In this document: positions 53,908 to 61,448 of the stretch, piece after piece | Layout: every line of letters begins with the position of its first letter | How positions within the stretch are numbered: position 1 is the stretch's first letter | Assembly (NCBI GenBank): GCA_902580215.1 | Contig: CACHJT010000004.1 | Coordinates: forward strand, 43,421-107,420 | Reading direction: 5' to 3' | Source: an uncultured Candidatus Actinomarina sp. | Lineage (GTDB): Bacteria > Actinomycetota > Acidimicrobiia > Actinomarinales > Actinomarinaceae | DNA length: 64,000 nt | Translations under genes and position numbers: made by a program | The notes under the pieces: model-generated | Seen by the model: the letters and a program-made list of their open reading frames with translations, nothing else | Databases searched by the model: none | What the model was told of the DNA's origin: nothing

Positions 53908-55470
53908 TTATTGGACCCTTGTATTTGATTTATAGTTACTATTTTGAATCAAAATCAAAACAAACAAAGCGATTGTTCCTGAAGAAAAATAAATTTCGAA
54001 ATTTGTAAGGTTTTCATTAATTATATTACGAGTAAATAATGATGAAATAATAAATAAGATTGCTCCTCCAAGAATTCTTTTTTTATATTTGAGTCCTCGA
54101 ACTGTAATATTTAAAAGAAGTAACCCAATAAATATTCTCCCTATACCCTCAAAAGTATTACTTCTTAAAAAGTAAAATTCTCTTAAAGTAAAAAATCCAT
54201 CTTGACCAATACCACCTAATGTTAAATGAATTACTCCCAGTAAAACCAGAAGTGCAGAAAACCAAGCTAAAGCAAAATTATTTATTGAAAATCTTGCTTT
54301 AATAGGTGATGGCCATGGTTGTAATGGGTTTACTCTCTTTACTAAATTGGAAGAAAGTTTAAACATGCTCCTTTCATAGTTTCCAAAAATAAAAGCTGTA
54401 ATTAAAAGTATTAATGGTGCGTAGTACAAATTTAATCCAAATAGATAAAAACTAAAAAATACAAATAAATGCCAGAGGTACATCGTATAAATATTTGAAT
54501 GAATGTGAGAAATTACTAACCATATCTTTTGATTACTCAATATGTTTTCAATTATATTTTTTAATGATAAAAATAGGCTAATCAAACCAATAGACGCTAT
54601 AAGATATATGGTCGTTGGAGGGTCTTCATTGTTAAGTGAAGTAAGTCTGTAACTTGCTAAAGATAAATAAGATTCAGAAACTGACATCTGGTAAAACAAA
54701 TAACCATAAGTAAAAATTGTTATATACCTGAATACGTTTAGATTTACTTTTTGAATTTTTCCATCGGCAAAAAAATATCCAATTTGATGTATTGCTATCC
54801 AGAAAAACAAATAATTAAACAATTTTATATAAGATAGATTTAATGCAAAATTTATATTGTCAATAAGAATTGTCATAGTAATTAAAGTAAGTACAGTTGC
54901 ATATGGGTATTTTTTATGTAAGTAAATTGTAAAAGGCGCAAAAAGAACCAATACGAGATATATTGAAACTAACCACAAAGGCCATAAAATAAATTCAATT
55001 GATGACATAATTCCGTCTTCAGATGTTGTTAAATAATTAGGAAAATTTTCTGACCTACTTAAAATATTTAACACTATTGTGCTTGAAAATATCCAAACAA
55101 TCACAGGTCCTAAAAGTGTGTTGATTCTATCAACTAAATAATTCCACTGGCTTCCATCTCTACCAACATTTGAGTACCAAGCAATCAAATTATTAAAACC
55201 CATAGTAAAGAAAAAGAGCGACATACCTACAGTAAACCAGGTAACTACCATTAGAGATTGGGAGTTTGCAGAAAGATTTGATACAAATAGCTCTCCCCCA
55301 GAATCTTGTAATCTTAACAATAAAAATGAATTTATCATTAAGAAAAGAAGTCCAATTAATTTGGTAAAGTCAATAAAACGCTCCCTAGAAATAGAAGTAT
55401 TTGCAACTTCATAAAAAACTGAACGCATGCTTTTAATATTTGGTAAAAATAAATTTACTATTTGTTTCAC
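53908..55470 (-). CDS. Integral membrane acyltransferase-like protein
   Basis: A 520-residue protein with about twelve hydrophobic helices. 'RERFIDFTKLIGLLFLMINS' at the N-terminus, 'VGMSLFFFTMGFNNLIAWYS' near 80 and 'RINTLLGPVIVWIFS' near 115 match the membrane acyltransferase (OafA/ExoZ-like, actinobacterial) pattern, as does the later 'YLWHLFVFFSFYLFGLN'. The acceptor, perhaps a cell-envelope polymer or lipid, is unknown. GTG start, 6 nt after minus-strand TATTAT. Confidence 0.72.
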   Translation of the reverse strand: MKQIVNLFLPNIKSMRSVFYEVANTSISRERFIDFTKLIGLLFLMINSFLLLRLQDSGGELFVSNLSANSQSLMVVTWFTVGMSLFFFTMGFNNLIAWYSNVGRDGSQWNYLVDRINTLLGPVIVWIFSSTIVLNILSRSENFPNYLTTSEDGIMSSIEFILWPLWLVSIYLVLVLFAPFTIYLHKKYPYATVLTLITMTILIDNINFALNLSYIKLFNYLFFWIAIHQIGYFFADGKIQKVNLNVFRYITIFTYGYLFYQMSVSESYLSLASYRLTSLNNEDPPTTIYLIASIGLISLFLSLKNIIENILSNQKIWLVISHIHSNIYTMYLWHLFVFFSFYLFGLNLYYAPLILLITAFIFGNYERSMFKLSSNLVKRVNPLQPWPSPIKARFSINNFALAWFSALLVLLGVIHLTLGGIGQDGFFTLREFYFLRSNTFEGIGRIFIGLLLLNITVRGLKYKKRILGGAILFIISSLFTRNIINENLTNFEIYFSSGTIALFVLILIQNSNYKSNTRVQ

Positions 55471-55476
55471 ATAAAT

Positions 55477-55482
55477 ATAATA
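55477..55482 (-). promoter_or_regulatory. -10 box, leaderless start of the acyltransferase-like gene
   Basis: Minus-strand TATTAT, 6 nt before the GTG at 55470. It shares a 49-bp divergent gap with the trmL promoter. Confidence 0.5.
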
Positions 55483-55507
55483 CCTACATCAAGAGTGTTT
55501 AAAACAA

Positions 55508-55513
55508 TATAAT
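55508..55513 (+). promoter_or_regulatory. -10 box, leaderless start of trmL
   Basis: Perfect TATAAT followed by 6 nt and the GTG at 55520. There is no Shine-Dalgarno. Confidence 0.55.
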
Positions 55514-55519
55514 TAGATA

Positions 55520-55963
55520 GTGGAAATAGTCTTATACCAACCTGAAATAGCTGGAAATGTCGGTGCAATAATTAGGCTCGCAGCAAATTCTGGCATTTCT
55601 TTAAACCTAATTAAACCTTTTGGTTTTGATCTTCAAGAAAATAAAATAAGAAGGGCTGGTTTGGATTATCATGATTTATCAAATACTAAAACTTATAATT
55701 CATGGGAAGAATTTATAGAAACAAATAATAACAAAAGTATATGCTGTTTATCATCAAAAGGTATAGATTCATATTGGGATACAAATCTTAATCAGTTTGA
55801 TTTCTTGTTGTTTGGGCCTGAGTCAATTGGATTGCCAGATGTAATTATTTCAAATTATAAAACAATTACAATACCTATGAAAGAAAATTCTCGAAGTATA
55901 AATCTGGCAAATTCGGTTGGTATAGTAGTTTTTGAATCTTTAAGGCAAGCAAGTGTTCAGTAA
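55520..55963 (+). CDS. trmL: tRNA (cytidine/uridine-34-2'-O)-methyltransferase TrmL
   Basis: A SPOUT methyltransferase of minimal size (147 residues): 'VLYQPEIAGNVGAIIRLAAN' (motif 1, residues 4-23), 'FDLQENKIRRAGLDYHDL', 'FLLFGPESIGLPD' (motif 2, about 95-107) and 'NSRSINLANSVGIVVFESLR' (motif 3, with the knot-forming Asn). It methylates the wobble base of tRNA-Leu. A tRNA-Leu gene is in the window but not adjacent. Its end overlaps crcB by 11 nt. Confidence 0.93.
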   Translation: MEIVLYQPEIAGNVGAIIRLAANSGISLNLIKPFGFDLQENKIRRAGLDYHDLSNTKTYNSWEEFIETNNNKSICCLSSKGIDSYWDTNLNQFDFLLFGPESIGLPDVIISNYKTITIPMKENSRSINLANSVGIVVFESLRQASVQ

Positions 55964-56321
55964 ATTATTTTTTGTATTTCTTGGGGGCGGTGTTGGTTCA
56001 ATATTAAGATATGGGACAAATTCCATAATTAATCTATATACAATTGGCCAATTAGGAACTCTTCTTGTGAATGTACTCGGTTCTTTTCTGTTTGGAATTC
56101 TGGTTTCAATTGGAGAGCAAAGAAGTGAATATTTTAATTTATTTCTTTTAACTGGCTTACTTGGAGGATATACTACATTTTCACAATTTTCTTTTGACGT
56201 TTTAACATTACAAAACAATGGAAATTTGTATTCAACAATTTATATACTGTCTTCAGTACTCCTTTCTATATCAATGGCGTTATTGGGTATATTTATAGCA
56301 AATAGATTTATAAATAGTTAA
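55953..56321 (+). CDS. crcB: Fluoride channel CrcB/Fluc
   Basis: A 122-residue four-helix membrane protein: 'FFVFLGGGVGSILRYGTNSI' (helix 1), 'GTLLVNVLGSFLFGILVSIG' (about 35-55, Asn conserved) and 'LTGLLGGYTTFSQFSFDVLT' (about 70-90, with the Phe-box and Thr/Ser filter residues). Works as a dimer exporting fluoride. GTG start inside the end of trmL. Actinobacteria often carry two crcB genes; only one is in this window. Confidence 0.93.
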   Translation: MFSKLFFVFLGGGVGSILRYGTNSIINLYTIGQLGTLLVNVLGSFLFGILVSIGEQRSEYFNLFLLTGLLGGYTTFSQFSFDVLTLQNNGNLYSTIYILSSVLLSISMALLGIFIANRFINS

Positions 56322-56324
56322 TAT
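56319..56324 (+). promoter_or_regulatory. -10 box, leaderless start of yajQ
   Basis: TAATAT overlapping the crcB stop, then 6 nt and the ATG at 56331. Confidence 0.45.
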
Positions 56325-56330
56325 TTAACT

Positions 56331-56813
56331 ATGCCAACATTTGACATATCCTCTGAATACAACCAGCAAGAAGTTGTAAACGCAGTTGATCAAGCACATA
56401 GAGAAATATCAAATAGGTACGATTTTAGAGACACTGGGACTTTTATTTCATATAGTGAAAACACAATAACATTAAAGAGTAGTACGTCTGAAAGAATGGC
56501 AGCTGCAGAGCAGGTATTGAAAGAAAAGTTTGCTAAAAGAAATGTATCAGTTAAATTTTTGGGCGAATTTAAAGATGAAACAACACCTTCAGAAGTAAAA
56601 AGGTTCTTTAATTTAAAATCAGGAATTGATCAAAATTCATCAAAAAAAATTATTGCATTAATTAGAGAAAATAATAAAAAAATACAATGCTCATACCAAA
56701 ATCAGCAAATAAGAGTTACGGGTAAAAAAAGAGATGATTTACAAGAAGTTATTCAACTTGTTAAAGAATCAAAAATTGAAATTCCTCTAAATTACGGTAA
56801 TTTTAGAGATTAA
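56331..56813 (+). CDS. yajQ: YajQ family nucleotide-binding protein
   Basis: A 160-residue YajQ/UPF0234 protein: 'MPTFDISSEYNQQEVVNAVD', 'REISNRYDFRDT', 'FNLKSGIDQNSSKKIIALIR' near 97-117 and 'QIRVTGKKRDDLQEVIQLVK' near 128-147. Two ferredoxin-like domains; homologues bind nucleic acids or cyclic di-GMP. 11-nt overlap with the convergent small membrane gene. Confidence 0.94.
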   Translation: MPTFDISSEYNQQEVVNAVDQAHREISNRYDFRDTGTFISYSENTITLKSSTSERMAAAEQVLKEKFAKRNVSVKFLGEFKDETTPSEVKRFFNLKSGIDQNSSKKIIALIRENNKKIQCSYQNQQIRVTGKKRDDLQEVIQLVKESKIEIPLNYGNFRD

Positions 56814-57021
56814 ATTTTACTTTTATTTTTTTAAATATAAACCTAGAAAAGATAACACTAATTAATAAGAAAAGAACCGTAAAATAGATTCCGTCTTCAA
56901 ATTCTGTTGTAAAGAAATATGAAAAAAATAAGACAAAAAATCCGTAAAAAAATCTAAATATAGAAAAAATAATAAATGATCTAAAAAGATTATTGTTTTT
57001 GATCTTTGTTAATATTTTCAA
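56803..57021 (-). CDS. Small membrane protein of unknown function
   Basis: 72 residues with two aromatic-rich helices ('FRSFIIFSIFRFFYGFFVLF', 'IYFTVLFLLISVIFSRFIFK') and basic ends. No family recognised. It overlaps the DCC-type gene by 4 nt and the end of yajQ by 11 nt. Confidence 0.6.
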   Translation of the reverse strand: MKILTKIKNNNLFRSFIIFSIFRFFYGFFVLFFSYFFTTEFEDGIYFTVLFLLISVIFSRFIFKKIKVKFNL

Positions 57022-57317
57022 ATTAAATGTCTGTTTTTAGCAAATATATTGTAAACAAAATCTCTTATGCGTTTTGGAAATAACTTTAAAATATAAATTG
57101 ATTTATAAAAACCGCCTAGAGATGCAACTGACATAATCACTGCATCAGAAAAATAATAGACCTTTTCTTCTTTTTTATACACTAAAGTATCAAGCATTAT
57201 TTCCTTTTCTGATAGATTTTTTTGATCATTTAATTTCAAATTATTATTTTTTTTATTTATCCAATCTCCATATGCTGAGCATACTTTGCAGTTGTTATCT
57301 ATAAATATTTCATTCAT
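57018..57317 (-). CDS. DCC-family (DUF393) thiol oxidoreductase-like protein
   Basis: A 99-residue protein: 'IFIDNNCKVCSAYGDWINKK' at the N-terminus gives the Cys-x-x-Cys of the DCC family (usually DGxCxxC), and 'VYYFSDAVIMSVASLGGFYK' and 'IRDFVYNIFAKNRHLI' match the family's middle and end. It is shorter than usual (about 120). Redox role assumed from the family; it lies next to msrB, which also works on thiols. Confidence 0.75.
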   Translation of the reverse strand: MNEIFIDNNCKVCSAYGDWINKKNNNLKLNDQKNLSEKEIMLDTLVYKKEEKVYYFSDAVIMSVASLGGFYKSIYILKLFPKRIRDFVYNIFAKNRHLI

Positions 57318-57681
57318 CAGAATTAAATTCCATACTTAAAGAATTAACACAATATCTTTCCCCGGTAGGCAATGGACCATCTTTAAACACATGACCGAGG
57401 TGAGAGTTGCAAGATTTACAATTAATTTCTGTACGAATCATCCCGTGAGAAAAGTCTTTTTTTCTTGTTACCTTATCAGCTATAGAGTCAAAAAAACTTG
57501 GCCATCCAGAATTAGAGTCATATTTTGTATCTGAATTAAATAATACATCTTTACATACAACACAAATATATGTACCTTTTCTCTTTTCATTTAAAAGCTC
57601 GCCTGAAAAAGGTGGTTCTGTACCACAGTTTTGAGTTATTTCTATCTGTTCATCAGTAAGATGATGTTTTTCTATTGCCAT
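57310..57681 (-). CDS. msrB: Peptide-methionine (R)-S-oxide reductase
   Basis: Repairs oxidised methionine in proteins. The zinc Cys pairs are 'YICVVCKDVLF' (about 39-42) and 'INCKSCNSHLGHVF' (about 90-93), and the catalytic Cys is in 'GERYCVNSLSMEF' near residue 112. 'KYDSNSGWPSFF' is the substrate pocket. 123 residues, normal. Confidence 0.95.
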   Translation of the reverse strand: MAIEKHHLTDEQIEITQNCGTEPPFSGELLNEKRKGTYICVVCKDVLFNSDTKYDSNSGWPSFFDSIADKVTRKKDFSHGMIRTEINCKSCNSHLGHVFKDGPLPTGERYCVNSLSMEFNSDE

Positions 57682-57689
57682 GTTTTTAT

Positions 57690-58589
57690 TTAAGCAGGAA
57701 TTAAGTATAAGTGTGAAAACCTAGAATCAGTTGTTTTTACACTTTCTTCAATTTTTTTATTTAATTCTATAATTTCTAAATCTGTAAATGAGTCGAGATA
57801 ATCTACTTTTACAATTCCAAGATATTTATCTGTACCTATAGATACTATCTTGATGCTATTTACGTCTTTGACTCCTTCTTCCATTGATAATGCATTTTCA
57901 ACAATTTTATAAGCATCTATGTTTACGGTTTCGCCTGTAATCAAATGTTTCATTTCGTAACCTAAAAATATACCTGAAACCATTAAAAGTATTCCTATCG
58001 AAATAGAGCTCATAGCATCATAAATTGAATTATTTGTAAAGTAAGTTAATAAAGTACCAATTAGAGCAAAAATCAATCCTAATGTAGCAGCAAAATCTTC
58101 GACAACAATTGCGATTAATGGGCCATCATTTGATTCTTTTAGTAATTTTAAAATTGGTTTTTTTTCTTTATTTCCTCTAAGTTTTTGGACAGCTTTAATT
58201 AATACATAAGTTTCTAATACGATGGAGATTGAAAGAATTGATATTGATATATAAAGATTATCTAACTCCTTTGGATGACTTAGAGCTTCTATACCGTGTT
58301 CTAAAGAAACCAATCCACCAACTGTAAATATCAATACCGCAACAACTAATGTCCAAAAGTACTCTTCTCGTCCTCTTCCTAGTGGATAAAGTTTAGGATT
58401 ACTTTTTTTTGTTTGTTTAATACCAAACCACAGTAAAAATTGATTGAAAGAATCCACAAATGAATGTACAGCTTCTGAAAACATAGCGCTTGAGTTGGTT
58501 ATAAATGCTACAAAAGACTTAATTAGGCCAATAAAAAAGTTTACAGAAAGAGCTAGAAAAACGGTTTTTGATGAGTCTTGTTTAGCCAT
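57690..58589 (-). CDS. Cation diffusion facilitator family transporter
   Basis: A 299-residue protein with six helices: 'FFIGLIKSFVAFITNSSAMF' (helix 1), 'SEAVHSFVDSFNQFLLWFGI' (helix 2, H-x3-D), a pair 'GREEYFWTLVVAVLIFTVGG' and 'VVEDFAATLGLIFALIG' (helix 5, D/E side chains), and a C-terminal cytoplasmic domain. Exports zinc or other divalent metals. It overlaps the glutaredoxin gene by 8 nt. Confidence 0.88.
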   Translation of the reverse strand: MAKQDSSKTVFLALSVNFFIGLIKSFVAFITNSSAMFSEAVHSFVDSFNQFLLWFGIKQTKKSNPKLYPLGRGREEYFWTLVVAVLIFTVGGLVSLEHGIEALSHPKELDNLYISISILSISIVLETYVLIKAVQKLRGNKEKKPILKLLKESNDGPLIAIVVEDFAATLGLIFALIGTLLTYFTNNSIYDAMSSISIGILLMVSGIFLGYEMKHLITGETVNIDAYKIVENALSMEEGVKDVNSIKIVSIGTDKYLGIVKVDYLDSFTDLEIIELNKKIEESVKTTDSRFSHLYLIPA

Positions 58590-58809
58590 TTAACCAAGCT
58601 CTCAAATCCTGATATCCACCAATTCTTATATCATCAATAAAGACTTGGGGTACAGTTTTTACGTTGTCGCCAATATTTTTATAAAATTTAACTCTTTCAG
58701 CATCATTGGATAGATCGAATTCTTCAAAATCAATTGAGTGAGCGTTTAATAAACCCTTAGCTCTATCGCACCAAATACATTGATCTTTAGTATAAATTTC
58801 TACTTTCAA
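58582..58809 (-). CDS. Glutaredoxin
   Basis: A 75-residue glutaredoxin: 'EIYTKDQCIWCDRAKGLLNA' (C-x-x-C active site at about 11-14), 'VKTVPQVFIDDIRIGGYQDL' (cis-Pro and glutathione-binding segment near 53-70). It reduces disulphides with glutathione or mycothiol. It overlaps guaC by 4 nt. Confidence 0.92.
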   Translation of the reverse strand: MKVEIYTKDQCIWCDRAKGLLNAHSIDFEEFDLSNDAERVKFYKNIGDNVKTVPQVFIDDIRIGGYQDLRAWLNG

Positions 58810-59852
58810 TTGTTTTCAAATGTAGTAAAAACTTCATTGGTAGTTTGAGTGACTCTAATAAATGTTGTGCATTTTGGAAGGTCCTTAAGAGTTTTTGCAC
58901 CCACATAAGAGCATGCTGATCGAACTCCCCCAAGAATAGCTTGCACTGTGTTATCAAGTGGTCCTTTATATTTTAATCTAACTTTCTTTCCTTCTGGAGC
59001 TCTGTGTTCTGCTAAATCTCCATAATAAGTTTGCTGAGCTTTTGTAGAGGACATTCCATAAAAATCTTTGTATCTAATACCATCATCATCCTCAACCAAC
59101 TCACCTCCAGATTCTTCATGTCCAGCAAACATTCCACCTAACATAACAAAGTCTGCTCCAGCGCCAAAAGCTTTTGAAACATCTCCTGGAAATTTACACC
59201 CTCCATCAGCCATAACGTGACCACCTAGACCGTGTGCGGCATCTGAGCATTCAGAGATAGATGAAAGTTGTGGATATCCCACTCCAGCAACACTTCTAGT
59301 TGTGCAGACTGAACCTGGACCTATACCAATCTTTACTATATCTGCTCCAGCAAGAATTAAAGCTTCTGTCATTTCTCTTGTAGCAACGTTGCCTGCAATT
59401 ATTATTTTATCTTTAAAAGTATCTCTATATCTTTTAACAGCATTTATAAAATCTTCTCTATATCCATTAGCAACGTCTATGCAAAGGAATTTTATATTAT
59501 CATTTAATTTAAAAATATCTTTTGCAAGTTGCATGTCTTCATCTGATTGGCCCACTGTGACTGCAATAAAGTTAGGATCTAATTTGTCAATTGATTGTTT
59601 CCAATCTTCAACAGTGTAAAACTTATGGACTGCAGTAATCATTTTATGTTTTTGTAAAGATATAGCAGTTTCAAAAGTTCCTGTTGTATCCATATTTGCG
59701 GAGACTATAGGTACACCGGACCACGTTAAAGATGTATGTCTAAACTTTAAGTCTCTGTCAAGCTGTACTTCAGATCTGGATACTAAGGTACTTCTTTTAG
59801 GTCTAATTAAAACATCATCAAATGTTAATTTTATTTCGTCTTCAATTCTCAT
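58806..59852 (-). CDS. guaC: GMP reductase
   Basis: Reductively deaminates GMP to IMP. The IMPDH/GMPR barrel: 'KLTFDDVLIRPKRSTLVSRS' at the N-terminus, 'VKIGIGPGSVCTTRSVAGVG' (catalytic Cys loop, about 178-197), 'MADGGCKFPGDVSKAFGAGA' and 'RSACSYVGAKTLKDLPK'. There is no CBS insert and the C-terminal sequence 'FYGMSSTKAQ' is GMPR-like, so I call it GMP reductase and not IMP dehydrogenase. 348 residues. Confidence 0.93.
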   Translation of the reverse strand: MRIEDEIKLTFDDVLIRPKRSTLVSRSEVQLDRDLKFRHTSLTWSGVPIVSANMDTTGTFETAISLQKHKMITAVHKFYTVEDWKQSIDKLDPNFIAVTVGQSDEDMQLAKDIFKLNDNIKFLCIDVANGYREDFINAVKRYRDTFKDKIIIAGNVATREMTEALILAGADIVKIGIGPGSVCTTRSVAGVGYPQLSSISECSDAAHGLGGHVMADGGCKFPGDVSKAFGAGADFVMLGGMFAGHEESGGELVEDDDGIRYKDFYGMSSTKAQQTYYGDLAEHRAPEGKKVRLKYKGPLDNTVQAILGGVRSACSYVGAKTLKDLPKCTTFIRVTQTTNEVFTTFENN

Positions 59853-59888
59853 TATTTACAAAAGTATTTTATGCTATTTAACAGGTAA

Positions 59889-60461
59889 ATGTTAGTTAAA
59901 TTTCCATTTTTTGCTGCTGGTATAAATTATTTCCCTGGTGAAATTTCAGCGTTAAGAGTTTTTGAACCAAGATATTTATTACTTATTGGAGATTCAATTG
60001 TTAAATCAAAAAGTTTTTTGGTTGGAAGAAATATGGAAGAACTTGGCCAAGTTGTTTCTGAAGTAGAAATTTTAGAGCATCAAGACATATCTAATGCTGA
60101 ACAACTTGTAGTGATCGAATGTAAAAATTTATACAAAGTAAAAGAAATCATAACAGAAAATGAATACCCTATTTGTAAGATAAATGATCATAATGATGTG
60201 GGTTTACCACCTGGTGTAAATGAACTTGATATTTTAGAAAAAAATATTAAAAAAATGACAGCAAAACTTATTGAGCAAGGATTGAATACAACTATTCCAG
60301 AATTTTTGGTAGATAGCGAAAATAGAATAAATAAACTTTGGGAATTATGTATTTATACACCAATGGACCTGGAAACGAAAAACTACATATTAAATCAAAA
60401 TGATATTTTTAAAAGATATGAAACTTTGTTTAATTATGTAGAGACTGTTCTCAATTCTTAA
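59889..60461 (+). CDS. LON substrate-binding domain protein
   Basis: A 190-residue stand-alone N-terminal domain of the Lon type: 'VKFPFFAAGINYFPGEISAL' then 'RVFEPRYLLLIGDSI' near 20-37, 'SFLVGRN' and 'VSEVEILEHQDI', and the helical part 'WELCIYTPMDLETKNYILNQ' near 150. No ATPase or protease domain. Role unknown, presumably protein binding. TATTTA lies 8 nt before the ATG. Its end overlaps the amidotransferase gene by 11 nt. Confidence 0.85.
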   Translation: MLVKFPFFAAGINYFPGEISALRVFEPRYLLLIGDSIVKSKSFLVGRNMEELGQVVSEVEILEHQDISNAEQLVVIECKNLYKVKEIITENEYPICKINDHNDVGLPPGVNELDILEKNIKKMTAKLIEQGLNTTIPEFLVDSENRINKLWELCIYTPMDLETKNYILNQNDIFKRYETLFNYVETVLNS

Positions 60462-61107
60462 ACGCAATCCATTTGTTAAAAAAGTTATGCATCGTTTTTT
60501 CGAGTTGTTGAGAGTTGTCTTTTAAATAATTTAATTCAGAATGTACGTCATAATTTGCTAGTTCTTCTTTAGACAAATCACTATCATACCAATTTTCAAA
60601 AAGATCTAATTTAATCTCAGGGTGAAACTGAAGTGCCAAAGAATTTTTTATACTATAAATTTGTGGATATTCTGTTTTAGCAATCAGAGTTGCTTCTGGG
60701 GGAATATTAAAAGTGTCCCTATGCCATGAAAAAACTTTAGTATTTTTAAAATCGTCAAATAAGGAATCATCAATAAGGAATTCTAAATTTTTAAAGCCAA
60801 ACTCAATATTTTTTGATAAAAACGCAGCTCCACCCATTGCGTCAGCAATTAATTGAGAACCTAGACAAATTCCTAAAATTTTTGCATTTGAATTTATTGC
60901 ATATTTTAACCATTCTTTTTCTTCTTGGAGGTAAGTGAACTTTTGATCATCATACGAACCCATATGACCACCTAGAATTATGTAATTATCGTCTAAAGAA
61001 AGATCATCCCAATTAATATCCCAAGCGTTAATTGAAATTATATTATTTGGGAGAGATCCAGCAGTAACTTCTGAATCATTAATAATTGCTATTGTACTTT
61101 TATTCAT
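60451..61107 (-). CDS. Class I glutamine amidotransferase-like protein
   Basis: A 218-residue GATase: 'ILGGHMGSYDDQ' (oxyanion strand, about 44-56), nucleophile Cys in 'ILGICLGSQLIADAMGG' (about 80-96) and the His/Glu of 'LALQFHPEIKLD' (about 163). The start is at ATG 61107, right after the tRNA-Leu gene; the longer frame reads into the tRNA. Related genes are annotated as GMP synthase-like amidotransferases that act on diverse small molecules; substrate unknown. Confidence 0.85.
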   Translation of the reverse strand: MNKSTIAIINDSEVTAGSLPNNIISINAWDINWDDLSLDDNYIILGGHMGSYDDQKFTYLQEEKEWLKYAINSNAKILGICLGSQLIADAMGGAAFLSKNIEFGFKNLEFLIDDSLFDDFKNTKVFSWHRDTFNIPPEATLIAKTEYPQIYSIKNSLALQFHPEIKLDLFENWYDSDLSKEELANYDVHSELNYLKDNSQQLEKTMHNFFNKWIAFKN

Positions 61108-61113
61108 TGTTTG

Positions 61114-61197
61114 TGCGCGGAAGAGGACTCGAACCTCCACGGGTTTTACCCCACAGGATCCTTAATCCTGCGCGTCTACCAGTTCCGCCACCCGCGC
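61114..61197 (-). tRNA. tRNA-Leu with anticodon AAG
   Basis: A class II tRNA of 84 nt without encoded CCA. Acceptor GCGCGGG pairs with the 3' CCGCGC after one G-U; the D arm contains 'TGGTAGACG'. The anticodon stem CAGGA/TCCTG closes the loop TTAAGGA, so the anticodon is AAG (61163-61161), reading CUU. The long variable arm has GGG-TAAAA-CCC, and the T arm 'GGAGG-TTCGAGT-CCTC' and discriminator A73 fit leucine. AAG is rare in bacteria. It is 4 nt after the secG stop and 6 nt before the amidotransferase ATG, all on the same strand. Confidence 0.9.
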
Positions 61198-61201
61198 AAA
61201 C

Positions 61202-61438
61202 CTAATCTAAAAACCAGAATAAAGATAAAGTCGTTGCAGCAAATAATAGTGCAACTAATGCAGTGATTCTTCCAAGATTTCTTTCAGCTAAAGTTTGACC
61301 TATATTTCCTGATGAACCGGGTCCACCAAGCATATCTGACAAACCACCGCCTTTACCGCTATTCAACAAAACTAAGGCAATAAGAGCTACAGATATAAGA
61401 ACATGCACACTGATTAAAACTGCTGTAATTGTATCCAT
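61202..61438 (-). CDS. secG: Preprotein translocase subunit SecG
   Basis: A 78-residue two-helix protein: 'TAVLISVHVLISVALIALVL' (helix 1), then 'LNSGKGGGLSDMLGGPGSSG' loop and 'RITALVALLFAATTLSLFWF' (helix 2). The Gly-rich loop with 'GGLS..GG' is the SecG signature. Part of the SecYEG channel. It follows pgk-tpiA-gpmA, the standard actinobacterial neighbourhood (gap-pgk-tpiA-secG). Confidence 0.94.
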   Translation of the reverse strand: MDTITAVLISVHVLISVALIALVLLNSGKGGGLSDMLGGPGSSGNIGQTLAERNLGRITALVALLFAATTLSLFWFLD

Positions 61439-61448
61439 ATTATTAACA

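Noticed and set aside
61108..61140. Amidotransferase start at 61140
   Set aside because: The added residues are read from the tRNA-Leu gene; the ATG at 61107 starts right after it.
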